A DNA stretch of 64,000 nt from JASHPR01 sp963844655 (GCA_963844655.1 CAWJPA010000003.1:62001-126000), one strand, 5' to 3'. Positions 36,008-44,405 are shown, counted from the first letter of the stretch. The notes: generated from the sequence alone by a model not told the origin. Program-made: numbers and translations.

Positions 36008-36769
36008 TCACTGTCTGTGCTGCTCCGCGGAGCTGATCGCCCCGAGAAGCATGTCTGCGAGCTCGGCCCGGCAGATCAGGATATCCGGCACGGAGGGCGG
36101 AGCCTGGTTATACGACAGCTTCGAGCCGTCAATCCGGGAGGCATGCAGCCCAGCCGCCCAGGCCACGGCGACCGGCGCGGCCGAGTCCCACTCGTACTGG
36201 CCGCCGCTGTGCACGTAGGCGTCGGCGGCGCCGCAGATCACCGCGGCGGCCTTGGCCCCGGCCGACCCCATCGGCACCAGCTCGGCGCCGATCTCGTCGG
36301 CCAGCCGCCTGGTGAACTCTGGGGGGCGGGTGCGGCTGACCAGGAGGCGGAGCGTTCCAGATGAAGAAGAGGAGCCGGAACCCGGGTCAGCGGGCGGCTC
36401 GGCGGTACTGAGCGTCCTGTCCTGGGCCGGGAGCCCGACCGCGCCCGCGGTCAGCTCACCGTCCTCCCACAGCGCCACGTGCACCGCCCAGTCCGTGCGG
36501 CCGGGCTCGCCGAACTCCCTCGTCCCGTCCAGCGGGTCCACGATCCACACCCGGCTGGCCGACAGCCGGGCCAGGTCGTCGGCGCCCTCCTCGGAAAGGA
36601 TCGCGTCGCCGGGGCGCCGCCGGGCCAGCTCGGCCGTGAGGAACTCGTGCGACTGGCGGTCGCCCGCGCGGCGCAGCTCGGTTGGGTCGCCGCCGCCGGC
36701 CCGCAGCTCTAGCAGCCGCCGTCCGGCCTCCTCGGCCAGCTCGGCGGCCAGGCCGTCGTCATCGGACAT
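36008..36769 (-). CDS. cysQ: 3'(2'),5'-bisphosphate nucleotidase (PAP phosphatase)
   Basis: The 253-residue protein has the inositol-monophosphatase-fold signatures ILSEEGADD (metal-binding Glu), VWIVDPLDGTREF (DPxDGT) and QYEWDSAAPVAVAWAAGL (WDxAA). CysQ removes PAP, the inhibitory by-product of PAPS-dependent sulfotransferases. Its place about 95 bp upstream of cysD on the same strand groups sulfate activation with by-product removal. A short Ser-rich loop (about residues 130-140) is an unusual insertion. Confidence 0.9.
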   Translation of the reverse strand: MSDDDGLAAELAEEAGRRLLELRAGGGDPTELRRAGDRQSHEFLTAELARRRPGDAILSEEGADDLARLSASRVWIVDPLDGTREFGEPGRTDWAVHVALWEDGELTAGAVGLPAQDRTLSTAEPPADPGSGSSSSSGTLRLLVSRTRPPEFTRRLADEIGAELVPMGSAGAKAAAVICGAADAYVHSGGQYEWDSAAPVAVAWAAGLHASRIDGSKLSYNQAPPSVPDILICRAELADMLLGAISSAEQHRQ

Positions 36770-36833
36770 CAGCTGTCACCCACAATCTCGTCTGTCACCG
36801 GACAACCGGCCTGCCACCCACGACTCGTCCCGG

Positions 36834-37427
36834 TCACCCCACAACCTCTCCGGGTGCGGCATGGAACTCGTTCTGCGCGGCGGCCAGGCCGTGCTGCAGC
36901 AGGGTCTCGACCGCATCGGCGGACCGCTCGAGCAGCTCAGGTACTAGCTTCTTCTCCGCAGCGGAGAAATCATGCAGGACGAAGTCCGCCGGGTCCATCC
37001 GGCCGGGCGGCCGGCCGATCCCGACCCGCACCCGGTAGTAGTCGCGCGTGCCGAGCGCGGCCGTCACCGACCGCAGGCCGTTGTGGCCGTTGTCCCCGCC
37101 GCCCAGCTTGAGCCGGACCGCGCCGAACGGGATGTCCAGCTCATCATGGACGACCACGATCTGGTCGGGCGGGAGCTTGTAGAAGCTCCGCAGCGACGCC
37201 ACCGGGCCTCCGGACAGGTTCATGAACGACTGCGGCTTGGCCAGCGTGACGGGGAATCCGGCCAGCCGGCCGGTGGCGACCACAGCCCGTGAGCGATCGC
37301 GTTTGAAACTGGTCCCGATCCGGCTGGCGAGCAGGTCAGCCACCATGAACCCGGCGTTGTGCCGGTTGCCCGCGTAGCCCGGGCCCGGGTTGCCGAGCCC
37401 GGCAATCAGCCAGCGTTCATCGGCCAT
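36834..37427 (-). CDS. pth: Peptidyl-tRNA hydrolase
   Basis: The 197-residue protein has the Pth signatures WLIAGLGNPGPGYAGNRHNAGF (written in part; catalytic His in NRHNAG near residue 22), KPQSFMNLSG, VVVHDELDIPFG (catalytic Asp) and GGGDNGHNGLRS. It recycles peptidyl-tRNA released from stalled ribosomes. ATG 37427 has GGAG upstream. The position after rplY is the usual actinobacterial order. Confidence 0.96.
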   Translation of the reverse strand: MADERWLIAGLGNPGPGYAGNRHNAGFMVADLLASRIGTSFKRDRSRAVVATGRLAGFPVTLAKPQSFMNLSGGPVASLRSFYKLPPDQIVVVHDELDIPFGAVRLKLGGGDNGHNGLRSVTAALGTRDYYRVRVGIGRPPGRMDPADFVLHDFSAAEKKLVPELLERSADAVETLLQHGLAAAQNEFHAAPGEVVG

Positions 37428-37493
37428 GGTGTGCTCCGGGAGACATGCGCCACTGCCCCGGGCACGTGGCGGGCCCGGGGCCGGGACAGCAGG

Positions 37494-38174
37494 TCAGTCC
37501 GACGACGCCTCGGCGGCCTCGGACTGCTCGCCGCCCTCCCCGGCGCCAGGCGCCGGAGCCTCGGGCACGGCACCAGGCGCGGCCTCGCCCTCGGCGACCT
37601 CGGGCAGGCCGAGCTCGGCCTCGAGCTGCTCGGCCGTGGGCGCGGCGATCACGTGCAGGACCAGGATGTCGGGCTCTACCGCGAGCGACACGCCTGTGGG
37701 CAGCTTGAGGTCGCCGGCGTGCACCGACGCGCCGATCTGCATGCCCTCGATGTCCACCTCGATGCCCGGCGGGATGTTGGTGGCCTCGGCATCCACGGCT
37801 ATCTGCACCAGCTGCTGGTCGAGCAGCCCGTCGGGGGCAACCTCGCCGGTGATCGTGACCGGGATATCGACGGTAACCTTCTCGCCGTGCCGGACCATGA
37901 TCAGGTCGACATGCTCCACGGATCCCTTGATCGCGTCCCGCTGGACGGCCTTGGGCAGAGCAAGCTGGCTGCCGCCGGGCAGGCCCTCGAGCCGGATCAG
38001 CACGTTCGCTGTCCGCAGCGCGAGCAGCACGTCGTGGCCAGGCAGGCTGACGTGCCTGGGATCGGTCCCGTGACCGTACAGAACGGCGGGAACTCTGCCC
38101 GCGCGCCGCTCCCTGCGGGCCGGGCCCTTGCCGAACTCTGTCCGCGGCTCGGCGGCGATGCGTACCTCGGGCAC
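37494..38174 (-). CDS. rplY: 50S ribosomal protein L25/general stress protein Ctc
   Basis: The N-terminal L25 domain (RTEFGKGPARRERRAGRVPAVLYGHG) binds 5S rRNA. A TL5/CTC beta domain follows (HVDLIMVRHGEKVTVDIPV ... LDQQLVQIAVDAEATNIPPG) and the tail is acidic Glu/Ala/Pro-rich. GTG 38174 has GAGGAG seven bases upstream, better than the longer frame. At 226 residues it is the long Ctc form common in actinobacteria. Confidence 0.94.
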   Translation of the reverse strand: MPEVRIAAEPRTEFGKGPARRERRAGRVPAVLYGHGTDPRHVSLPGHDVLLALRTANVLIRLEGLPGGSQLALPKAVQRDAIKGSVEHVDLIMVRHGEKVTVDIPVTITGEVAPDGLLDQQLVQIAVDAEATNIPPGIEVDIEGMQIGASVHAGDLKLPTGVSLAVEPDILVLHVIAAPTAEQLEAELGLPEVAEGEAAPGAVPEAPAPGAGEGGEQSEAAEASSD

Positions 38175-38288
38175 GGTGGAACTCCTCAACGACTACCGGG
38201 GTGATTCTCGGGGGAAGTGTAGCCGAGAAACGGCCTGCACCGGGCCTGCGCCCGTCAGCCCGCGGTCAATCGCGGCCCGGCGGGCGGG

Positions 38289-39266
38289 TCAGCTCTGGCC
38301 GTCGAACAGGCTGGTGACCGAGCCGTCGCTGAATACCTCGCTGATCGCCCTGGCGAGCAGCGGCGCGATTGAGAGCACGGTGAGCTTGTCGAACCGCTTC
38401 TCGTTCTTGATCGGCAGCGTGTTGCTGACGATCACCTCGCTGATCCTGGAGTTCTTCAGCAGGTCCACCGCCGGGCCGGAGAGCACGCCGTGCGTGGCGG
38501 TGACGATCACCTGCGAGGCGCCCTGATCGAACAGTGCGTCGGCCGCGTTCACGATCGTGGCCCCGGTGTCGATCATGTCGTCCACGATGATGCAGGTCCG
38601 CCCGGCCACCTGGCCGACGACCTCGAGAATCTTCACCCGGTTGGCGACATCCGTGTCGCGGCGCTTGTGAATGATCGCCAGCGGGCAGCGGAGCCGGTCG
38701 GTCCACCGCTCACAGACCCGGACCCGCCCGGCGTCCGGTGCGACGACCGTGACCTGGGACAGGTCGAGCTGGTTCTCGATGTAGCTGGCCAGGATCGGCA
38801 GCGCGAACAGGTGGTCGACCGGGCCGTCGAAGAAGCCCTGGATCTGGGCCGTGTGCAGGTCGACCGCCATGATCCGGTCCGCGCCCGCGGTGAGGAACAG
38901 GTCGGCCATGAGCCGGGCCGAGATCGGCTCCCGGCCGCGGCTCTTCTTGTCCTGGCGGGCATAGCCGAAGAACGGGGCCACCACGGTGATCCGCTTCGCC
39001 GACGCCCGCTTGAGGGCGTCCACCATGATCAGGTGTTCCATGATCCACTGGTTGATCGGCGCGGTGTGGCTCTGCAGCACGAACGCGTCGCAGCCGCGGA
39101 CGGACTCGAGGAACCGGACGAAGATCTCGCCGTTGGCGAAGTCGTAGAGCGTGGTGGGGGCGGGCTCGATGCCCAGGTGGGTGGCTACTTCCTCGGTCAG
39201 CTCTGGGTAGGCGCGGCCGGACAGCAGCAGCATCCGTTTGCTGTTGGCGATCGTCATGCCCGTCAC
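38289..39266 (-). CDS. prs: Ribose-phosphate pyrophosphokinase
   Basis: The 325-residue enzyme shows RMLLLSGRAYPELTEEVA, the flexible-loop and ATP-site segment GYARQDKKSRGREPISA, VVAPDAGRVRV and the PRPP-binding loop CIIVDDMIDTGATI. It makes PRPP for nucleotide and amino-acid synthesis. GTG 39266 overlaps the glmU stop (GTGA); ATG 39257 is an alternative. The glmU-prs order is conserved, but this overlap is created by the loss of the glmU 3' end. Confidence 0.96.
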   Translation of the reverse strand: MTGMTIANSKRMLLLSGRAYPELTEEVATHLGIEPAPTTLYDFANGEIFVRFLESVRGCDAFVLQSHTAPINQWIMEHLIMVDALKRASAKRITVVAPFFGYARQDKKSRGREPISARLMADLFLTAGADRIMAVDLHTAQIQGFFDGPVDHLFALPILASYIENQLDLSQVTVVAPDAGRVRVCERWTDRLRCPLAIIHKRRDTDVANRVKILEVVGQVAGRTCIIVDDMIDTGATIVNAADALFDQGASQVIVTATHGVLSGPAVDLLKNSRISEVIVSNTLPIKNEKRFDKLTVLSIAPLLARAISEVFSDGSVTSLFDGQS

Positions 39267-40297
39267 TGACTGCGCCCCCCGCTCAGGTGCGCGAACGGGC
39301 CCACGGTGACGCCGGGGGCGATCACCGCGGATTCGCAGACCGAGTTGACCACCGTGGCGCCGTCCTCGACCGTGGTGTCCCGCAGCAGGCAGCCGGGCCC
39401 GATCTGCGCCCCGGCCGCGATCGTGGTGCTGCCTTCAAGCTGGGTGCCCGGGCCGATCTTCGCGCCCGGCTGCAGCGTGACGCCGACATCGATCCAGGTG
39501 CTCGCGGGGTCGACGATCGTCACCCCGGCGCGCATCCAGCTCCCGAGCAGCCGCTCGTTGAGCACCCGGCGCGCCCAGGCCAGCTGCGCCTGGTCGTTCA
39601 CGCCCAGGACCTCCTCGGGGTCCTCGCAGGCCACGGTCGCCACCTGGTAGCCATCGCCGCGCAGGATGGACACGACGTCGGTGAGGTACTCCTCGCCCTT
39701 GGCGTTGTCGGTCGGAACCCGCTTGACCGTGTCGGCCAGCAGATCGCCGTCAAAGGCGTACATGCCCGAGTTGATCTCGGTGATGGCCCGCTGCTCCGGG
39801 CTGGCGTCCGACTGCTCCACGATTCCGGTGAACGACCCGTCGGCATCCCGGATGATCCGGCCGTAGCCTGTGGGGTCGTCCAGCCTGGCCGTCAGGACGG
39901 TCACCGCCGCGCCGCGCGACTGATGCTCGGCCACAAGCTCGGCGAGCGTCTCCCCGCGCAGCAGCGGGGTGTCCGCGTAGGTCACGACCACGGTGCCGTG
40001 GATCAGGCCGAGGGCCTCGATCACCGTGCGCACGGCGTGGCCGGTTCCGCCCCGCCGGTCCTGGACGACGATCTCGGCCTCGGGCGCGTGCTCGGCCAGG
40101 TGCGCCGTCACCAGGTCGCGGCCGTGCCCCGTCACCACGATGAGGCGGGCCGGATTGAGCTCGCGCGACACCGCGACCACGTGGCCGAGCATGGTCCGGC
40201 CGCATACTTCGTTGAGCACCTTCGGGGTGCGGTTCTTCATCCGGGTGCCTTCACCCGCCGCAAGAATGATCACGGCGGCCGGACCGGTTAGGCTCAC
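39263..40297 (-). CDS. glmU: GlmU uridyltransferase, truncated before the acetyltransferase active site
   Basis: From GTG 40297 (GAGGAG nine bases upstream) the protein has 344 residues against about 450-490 for normal GlmU. The pyrophosphorylase domain is complete: IILAAGEGTRMKNRTPKVLNE-type N terminus, GGTGHAV, YADTPLL, EINSGMYAF and NDQAQLAWARR. The left-handed beta-helix begins (WIDVGVTLQPGAKIGPG) but stops at GPFAHLSGGRSQ, where E. coli GlmU has its Arg333 region; the catalytic Lys, His, Tyr and Asn that follow are absent. It should make UDP-GlcNAc from GlcNAc-1-P but not acetylate GlcN-1-P. The missing part is not found in another frame, because prs starts at once. Confidence 0.9.
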   Translation of the reverse strand: MSLTGPAAVIILAAGEGTRMKNRTPKVLNEVCGRTMLGHVVAVSRELNPARLIVVTGHGRDLVTAHLAEHAPEAEIVVQDRRGGTGHAVRTVIEALGLIHGTVVVTYADTPLLRGETLAELVAEHQSRGAAVTVLTARLDDPTGYGRIIRDADGSFTGIVEQSDASPEQRAITEINSGMYAFDGDLLADTVKRVPTDNAKGEEYLTDVVSILRGDGYQVATVACEDPEEVLGVNDQAQLAWARRVLNERLLGSWMRAGVTIVDPASTWIDVGVTLQPGAKIGPGTQLEGSTTIAAGAQIGPGCLLRDTTVEDGATVVNSVCESAVIAPGVTVGPFAHLSGGRSQ

Positions 40298-40432
40298 TCG
40301 GCTCGGCTCCTCGATATCGCTGCAGGCCCAGGGCCTGTTGCGCGCCGCCGGTGCCTGCCCCCGGCCATTCACGCTCCCGACCCTCGCAGGATACCGCCAG
40401 GCTGCCGGGGCAGGTCCCGCATGCGCGCATCT

Positions 40433-40446
40433 GTGACCTCGGTCAC
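40433..40446. promoter_or_regulatory. Palindrome upstream of glmU
   Basis: GTGACC-TC-GGTCAC is a perfect 6+6 palindrome about 135 bp upstream of the glmU start, of the size of a dimeric repressor site. No cognate regulator is identified. Confidence 0.35.
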
Positions 40447-40564
40447 CATCCGCCCCGGGCTTGCCCCGGCTCGCGACGGCCCCTGGACGGACTGCGGCCA
40501 CGTCGATCAGAAGCGGCTCTCCCGCGCCGCCTGTTTTGTCGGTAGATCGCACTAACATTCGAAT

Positions 40565-41535
40565 ATGAGGCAGAAATTAGCATTTCCCGAGTTAAGGGGC
40601 AGGCGATCGCCCTCCGCCGCGCGGGCAAGTCCCGTCGCGAGATCTCCGAACTGCTCGCCATCACGAGCAACCGGACCCTGAACGAGGCGCTCAAGGGTGA
40701 GCCGCCGCAGCCATGGACCTGGCGCCCGAACGCCAAGGATCCGCTCCGGGACAAGGCCAGGGACCTGCGCGAACAGGGCCTTAACTACAACCAGATCGCA
40801 GCCGAACTCGGCGTCTCCAAGAGCTCGGTCTCATTATGGGTCAGGGACATCCCCCGGCCAGCCGGCCTGAGCTACGAGGACTGCCGCAAGCGAGCCGCCG
40901 AGGGGGTCCGCAGGTACTGGGCGGCCGAGCGGCCAATCCGTGAGGCCGCGCGGATGGCGGCCCGGACAGCGGCTGCCGCCGAGGTCGGTCAGCTGACCGA
41001 GCGGGAAGTCATCATCGCCGGAGCCATCACCTACTGGTGCGAGGGCGCGAAGAGCAAGCCGCACCGGCGTGACGACCGGGTCAGCTTTATCAACAGTGAT
41101 CCCGCCCTGATCAAGTTCTTCCTGCGTTTCCTGGAGGTGGCTGGGATCGCGCGAGAACATCTGATCTTCCGCATCTACGTTCACGAGAGCGCCGACACCG
41201 AATCCGCTCAGCGCTTCTGGCTGGACGTCACCCAGGCTCAGCCAGGCCAGTTCCGGCGCCCAACCCTCAAGCGGCACAATGCCGCGACCGTACGCAAGAA
41301 CGTCGGTGACGACTATCACGGCTGCCTGCGCATCGACGTCCGTCAGAGCGCCAGCCTTTACCAGAAGATCGAAGGCTGGGCTGCAGCCGCCATGGCTGCC
41401 ACAGACGACACCTCCTGGATCCGGCCAGGTCCCGCACCGGACAACCTGCTCCCGGGCGAGGATTCGAACCTCGGTCAAGGACTCCAAAGATCCTGGTCCT
41501 GCCAGTTAGACGACCCGGGAAGGTTCGGGTCCTAG
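40565..41535 (+). pseudogene. Helix-turn-helix/resolvase-like protein gene, frameshifted and 3'-extended
   Basis: ATG 40565 starts MRQKLAFPELRG, then at the AAGGGGC run (about 40594-40600) the family sequence continues in another frame: QAIALRRAGKSRREISELL, a second HTH (NYNQIAAELGVSKSSVSLWVRD), YWCEGAKSKPHRRDDRVSFIN, FLEVAGIAREHLIFR and GDDYHGCLRIDVR. One missing G accounts for the break. No standard start codon exists in the second frame until ATG 40954, inside the protein. The 3' end also reads across the antisense tRNA-Gln (41448-41519) to 41535, so the normal stop seems lost. Related proteins are common in actinobacteria and of unknown function. Confidence 0.7.
41448..41519 (-). tRNA. 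tRNA-Gln (anticodon UUG)
   Basis: Read on the minus strand, acceptor TCCCGGG pairs with CCCGGGA. A D-arm region (TCGTCTAACTGGCAGGA) and an anticodon stem AGGAT/GTCCT with loop CTTTGGA (anticodon TTG) follow, then T-arm GAGG-TTCGAAT-CCTC. The discriminator is G and CCA is not encoded. At 72 bases it has the normal size for tRNA-Gln. Confidence 0.93.
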
Positions 41536-41691
41536 CCTACCGAGGTCGACTGAACCGAGACGGCGGTTGGATCGACATCCGAAGCGTTGCATGAATACTG
41601 ACACTCCGGGCAGCGGCGTGATCGTTAGCAGCCGATTCGCCCCGAGATCGTGATCTTCGCCACAAGTTCCAGAAATGTTTGTCCAGGCAAC

Positions 41692-41720
41692 CTACGGTAG
41701 CGTAGCCTACGGTTACGTAA
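41692..41720. promoter_or_regulatory. Tandem operator-like sites upstream of the desaturase
   Basis: CCTACGGT occurs at 41691 and 41706, 15 bases apart. The first copy forms CTACG-GTAG-CGTAG (41692-41705); the second ends in the palindrome TTACGTAA (41713-41720). They lie about 100 bp upstream of the desaturase and are plausible sites for the TetR regulator at 42859, which is in the same operon (inference). Confidence 0.5.
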
Positions 41721-41828
41721 GCGTATTCGCACTGCCCCAGACCCGGTGGGTGTGGAGCGCCCCGGCATCTGGCCGACCCTCCAGGCAAGTGAGGACAGCC
41801 ATGACCACTTCCGCGGACGCCACGGCAG

Positions 41829-42830
41829 GTGCTGCCGTACTCGCACCGCCAGAGCCCACTGCGAGCCCGGCCCCGGCCGGACCTTGATCCAGAACCGAGC
41901 GGCACCTTCGAGCGGGTCCTGGTCGGCCTGTTCGTCGCGATTCCGATGCTGGCGCTCCTCGCCGCCGTCCCGCTGGCCTGGGGCTGGGGCCTGGGCTGGC
42001 ACGACATTGTGATCGCCGTGGTGTTCTATGCGATCTCCGGCCTCGGCATCAGCATGGGTTACCACCGCTACTTCACCCACGGCTCGTTCAAGGCGGTCCG
42101 CCCGTTCAAGATCGCGCTTGGGGTCGCCGGGACCCTGGCCATCGAGGGACCAGTGCTGACCTGGGTCGCCGATCATCGCAGGCATCACAAGTACAGCGAC
42201 CGGGAGGGTGACCCCCACTCGCCCTGGCGGTTCGGCAACGACTGGAAGGCACTGACCAAGGGGCTGTGTTTCGCCCACATCGGCTGGATGTTCGACAGCA
42301 ACCGCACCTCACAGGAGAAGTTCTGCCCGGACTGGCTCGCTGACGACGACATCAGCAAGGTGTCCCGCTCGTTCACCTGGCTGACCGCCGTGTCGCTGCT
42401 GGCGCCGGCGCTGATCGGCGGGCTCTGGTCGTGGTCCTGGGTCGGGGCGGTCACCGCCTTCTTCTGGGCCAGCCTGGTGCGGGTCGCGTTCCTGCACCAT
42501 GTGACCTGGTCCATCAACTCCATCTGCCACACCTTCGGCAAGGAAGAGTTCGAGGTGCGGGACAAGTCGCGGAACGTTAACTGGCTGGCGATCCTGTCGT
42601 TCGGCGAGTCCTGGCACAACCTGCATCACGCCGACCCGACTTGCGCCAGGCACGGAGTGCTCAAGGGCCAGATCGACATCGCGGCCCGGCTCATCTGGGT
42701 GGCGGAGAAGCTCGGCTGGGCCTACGACGTCCGCTGGCCCGACGAGACCCGGCTGACCAGCAAGCAGACCGGCGGGTCCCGGCAACTGGGCTCCATGACA
42801 AAGCGGACCGTAACCAACGCGATTCGCTGA
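41829..42830 (+). CDS. Acyl-CoA/acyl-lipid delta-9-type fatty acid desaturase
   Basis: The membrane protein contains the three His boxes of delta-9 desaturases, GYHRYFTH, DHRRHHKYSD and SWHNLHHADP, which hold the di-iron centre, and four hydrophobic helices. It introduces a cis double bond into saturated acyl chains and tunes membrane fluidity. The 5' end is doubtful. The well-supported start is ATG 41801 (GAGG upstream, MTTSADATAGAA...), but that frame stops at 41887. The desaturase frame runs from GTG 41829 without a good site and gives an atypical Arg-rich leader. A one-base insertion near 41878-41885 would explain this. Confidence 0.85.
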   Translation: MLPYSHRQSPLRARPRPDLDPEPSGTFERVLVGLFVAIPMLALLAAVPLAWGWGLGWHDIVIAVVFYAISGLGISMGYHRYFTHGSFKAVRPFKIALGVAGTLAIEGPVLTWVADHRRHHKYSDREGDPHSPWRFGNDWKALTKGLCFAHIGWMFDSNRTSQEKFCPDWLADDDISKVSRSFTWLTAVSLLAPALIGGLWSWSWVGAVTAFFWASLVRVAFLHHVTWSINSICHTFGKEEFEVRDKSRNVNWLAILSFGESWHNLHHADPTCARHGVLKGQIDIAARLIWVAEKLGWAYDVRWPDETRLTSKQTGGSRQLGSMTKRTVTNAIR

Positions 42831-42858
42831 CTTGCCGGCCGGTTGACATGATGGGTCA

Positions 42859-43509
42859 GTGACTAGCCAGGCCTCGGGATCGGGTCGCAAGAGGATGACC
42901 GGCAAAGAGCGCAGGGAGCAGCTACTCGTCATCGGCCGCCACCTGTTCGCCGAGCGCGGCCTGGAAGGCACGTCGATCGAGGAGATCGCGGCCCAGGCTG
43001 ACGTGTCGAAGCCCGTGGTCTACGAGCACTTCGGCGGCAAGGAAGGGCTCTACGCGGTCGTCGTAGACCGCGAGGTCGACCGCTTCCTCGCGCTGGCGAC
43101 CCGGTTGCTCCAGGGCGAAGACACCATGGAGAAATTCGAGGTGGCTGCCATCGAGCTGCTCAGGTACATCGAGGACAACTCCGATGGCTTCCGGATCCTG
43201 GTGCGTGACTCGAACCCATCCTCAGGTTCCGGGACCTTCGCCAGCCTGATCAGCGACATCGCCGGGCAGGTCGAGTACATACTCGGCGACGTGCTCAAGG
43301 AGAGGGGCTACGACCCGAAGCTGGCCCCCATGTACGCCCAGATGCTCGTCGGGATGGTCGCGTTCACCGGCCAGTGGTGGCTCGACGCGCGGAAGCCGAA
43401 GCTGGAAGTCGTGGCCGCGCACCTCATGAACCTGGCCTGGAACGGACTGTCCAAGCTCGACCCGAAGCCGGAGATCTCTCCGGAGACCATGAAGCGGCTC
43501 AAGAGGTAG
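42859..43509 (+). CDS. TetR/AcrR family transcriptional regulator
   Basis: The 216-residue protein has an N-terminal TetR DNA-binding domain (RREQLLVIGRHLFAERG, then TSIEEIAAQADVSKPVVYEHF) and an all-helical ligand domain typical of the family. It begins 28 bp after the desaturase stop, so it is cotranscribed and probably controls the operon in response to an acyl ligand, as known for DesT/FasR-like regulators. The tandem sites at 41692-41720 are the obvious target. Confidence 0.9.
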   Translation: MTSQASGSGRKRMTGKERREQLLVIGRHLFAERGLEGTSIEEIAAQADVSKPVVYEHFGGKEGLYAVVVDREVDRFLALATRLLQGEDTMEKFEVAAIELLRYIEDNSDGFRILVRDSNPSSGSGTFASLISDIAGQVEYILGDVLKERGYDPKLAPMYAQMLVGMVAFTGQWWLDARKPKLEVVAAHLMNLAWNGLSKLDPKPEISPETMKRLKR

Positions 43510-43528
43510 CCCGGCACCGGCGCTACCT

Positions 43529-44302
43529 CTACCTCTTGACGGCCACCACGAACACCCGCCGGAACGGGAACGGCGTGCCGTACGGCGCCGCCGGGTACGC
43601 CTCGCGCATCCGGGCCCGGTAGTCGGCCAGGAACGCGGCGGTCTCCCCCGGCGGCAGCGCCGCGAGCACGGGGCGCAGGCCCGTGCCCTTGTACCAGTCG
43701 ACAACCGCATCATCGCCCTGCAGCACGTGCAGGTAGGTCGTCTCCCAGGCGTCTACCGTGAAGCCGGCCCGGGCGAGAAGGTCTAGGTACTCGGCCGGAT
43801 CCGCCGCCTGCCGGTTCAGCTGGATCCCGGCCAGCAGGGGGCGCCAGCGGTCCGAGGCCGCGAGTTCCCGCAGCGCCCGGTGGCTCGGCTGGTCGAAGTT
43901 CCCTGGAACCTGGAACGCCATCCACCCGCCCGGCTGGAGGAAGCCCGCCCACCGGGTCAGCACGTCGAGGTGGTCGGGCACCCACTGCAGCACAGCGTTA
44001 GAGACGATCACATCCACAGCCCCGTCGGGTGCCCAGTCCCTGACGTCACCGAGGGCGAAACTGAGCCGGTTGCCAGCGCCGGTCCGCAGCGCCTGCGCGG
44101 CCTCGATCATCTCGGCCGAGCTGTCGATCCCGCGCACCCGGGCGTGCGGCCACCGCTCGGCCAGCGCCGCGGTCAGCGGGCCGGGCCCGCAGCCGAGATC
44201 GACGACCACCGCGGGATCCTCGGCCGCCACCCGGCCTACCAGATCGAAGAACGGCCGGGACCGCTCGCCGCCGAACCGCAGGTACTGATCCGGATCCCAC
44301 AT
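43529..44302 (-). CDS. tam: Trans-aconitate 2-methyltransferase
   Basis: The 257-residue protein begins MWDPDQYLRFGGERSRPFFDL, the Tam signature, then motif I VVDLGCGPGPLTAAL, IDSSAEMIEAA, VDVIVSNAVLQWVPDH and PGGWMAFQVPGNFDQPSH. It methylates trans-aconitate, an aconitase inhibitor formed from cis-aconitate, using SAM. ATG 44302 has GGAGG upstream. It is divergent from a MarR gene across a 103-bp spacer carrying two matching palindromes, the arrangement described for tam/tamR in Streptomyces coelicolor. Confidence 0.94.
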   Translation of the reverse strand: MWDPDQYLRFGGERSRPFFDLVGRVAAEDPAVVVDLGCGPGPLTAALAERWPHARVRGIDSSAEMIEAAQALRTGAGNRLSFALGDVRDWAPDGAVDVIVSNAVLQWVPDHLDVLTRWAGFLQPGGWMAFQVPGNFDQPSHRALRELAASDRWRPLLAGIQLNRQAADPAEYLDLLARAGFTVDAWETTYLHVLQGDDAVVDWYKGTGLRPVLAALPPGETAAFLADYRARMREAYPAAPYGTPFPFRRVFVVAVKR

Positions 44303-44326
44303 GCCGCCTCCCGGGGTGCCGAGATA

Positions 44327-44340
44327 TCTCGACGTCGAGA
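44327..44340. promoter_or_regulatory. TamR operator 1
   Basis: TCTCGACGTCGAGA is a perfect 14-base palindrome 25 bp upstream of the tam start. It shares the pattern TCT-YGA-x2-TCR-AGA with site 2, whose centre is 49 bp away. Confidence 0.75.
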
Positions 44341-44375
44341 CATATTCGCCTCCCCGTACCGTAGCCGTGGAAAAA

Positions 44376-44389
44376 TCTTGATGTCAAGA
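44376..44389. promoter_or_regulatory. TamR operator 2
   Basis: TCTTGATGTCAAGA, a 6+2+6 palindrome, lies 16 bp upstream of the tamR start and is flanked by ATATC-like bases. It is a typical MarR-family site and should mediate autorepression. Confidence 0.75.
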
Positions 44390-44405
44390 GATATGCTGGC
44401 GTGTC

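Noticed and set aside
39263..40297. GlmU shortening as a simple frameshift
   Set aside because: The rest of the beta-helix domain is not present in any frame, because prs begins at once after the stop.
40954..41535. A normal 193-residue gene starting at ATG 40954
   Set aside because: The same frame encodes conserved helix-turn-helix sequence well upstream of 40954, so this ATG is internal to a longer, frameshifted gene.
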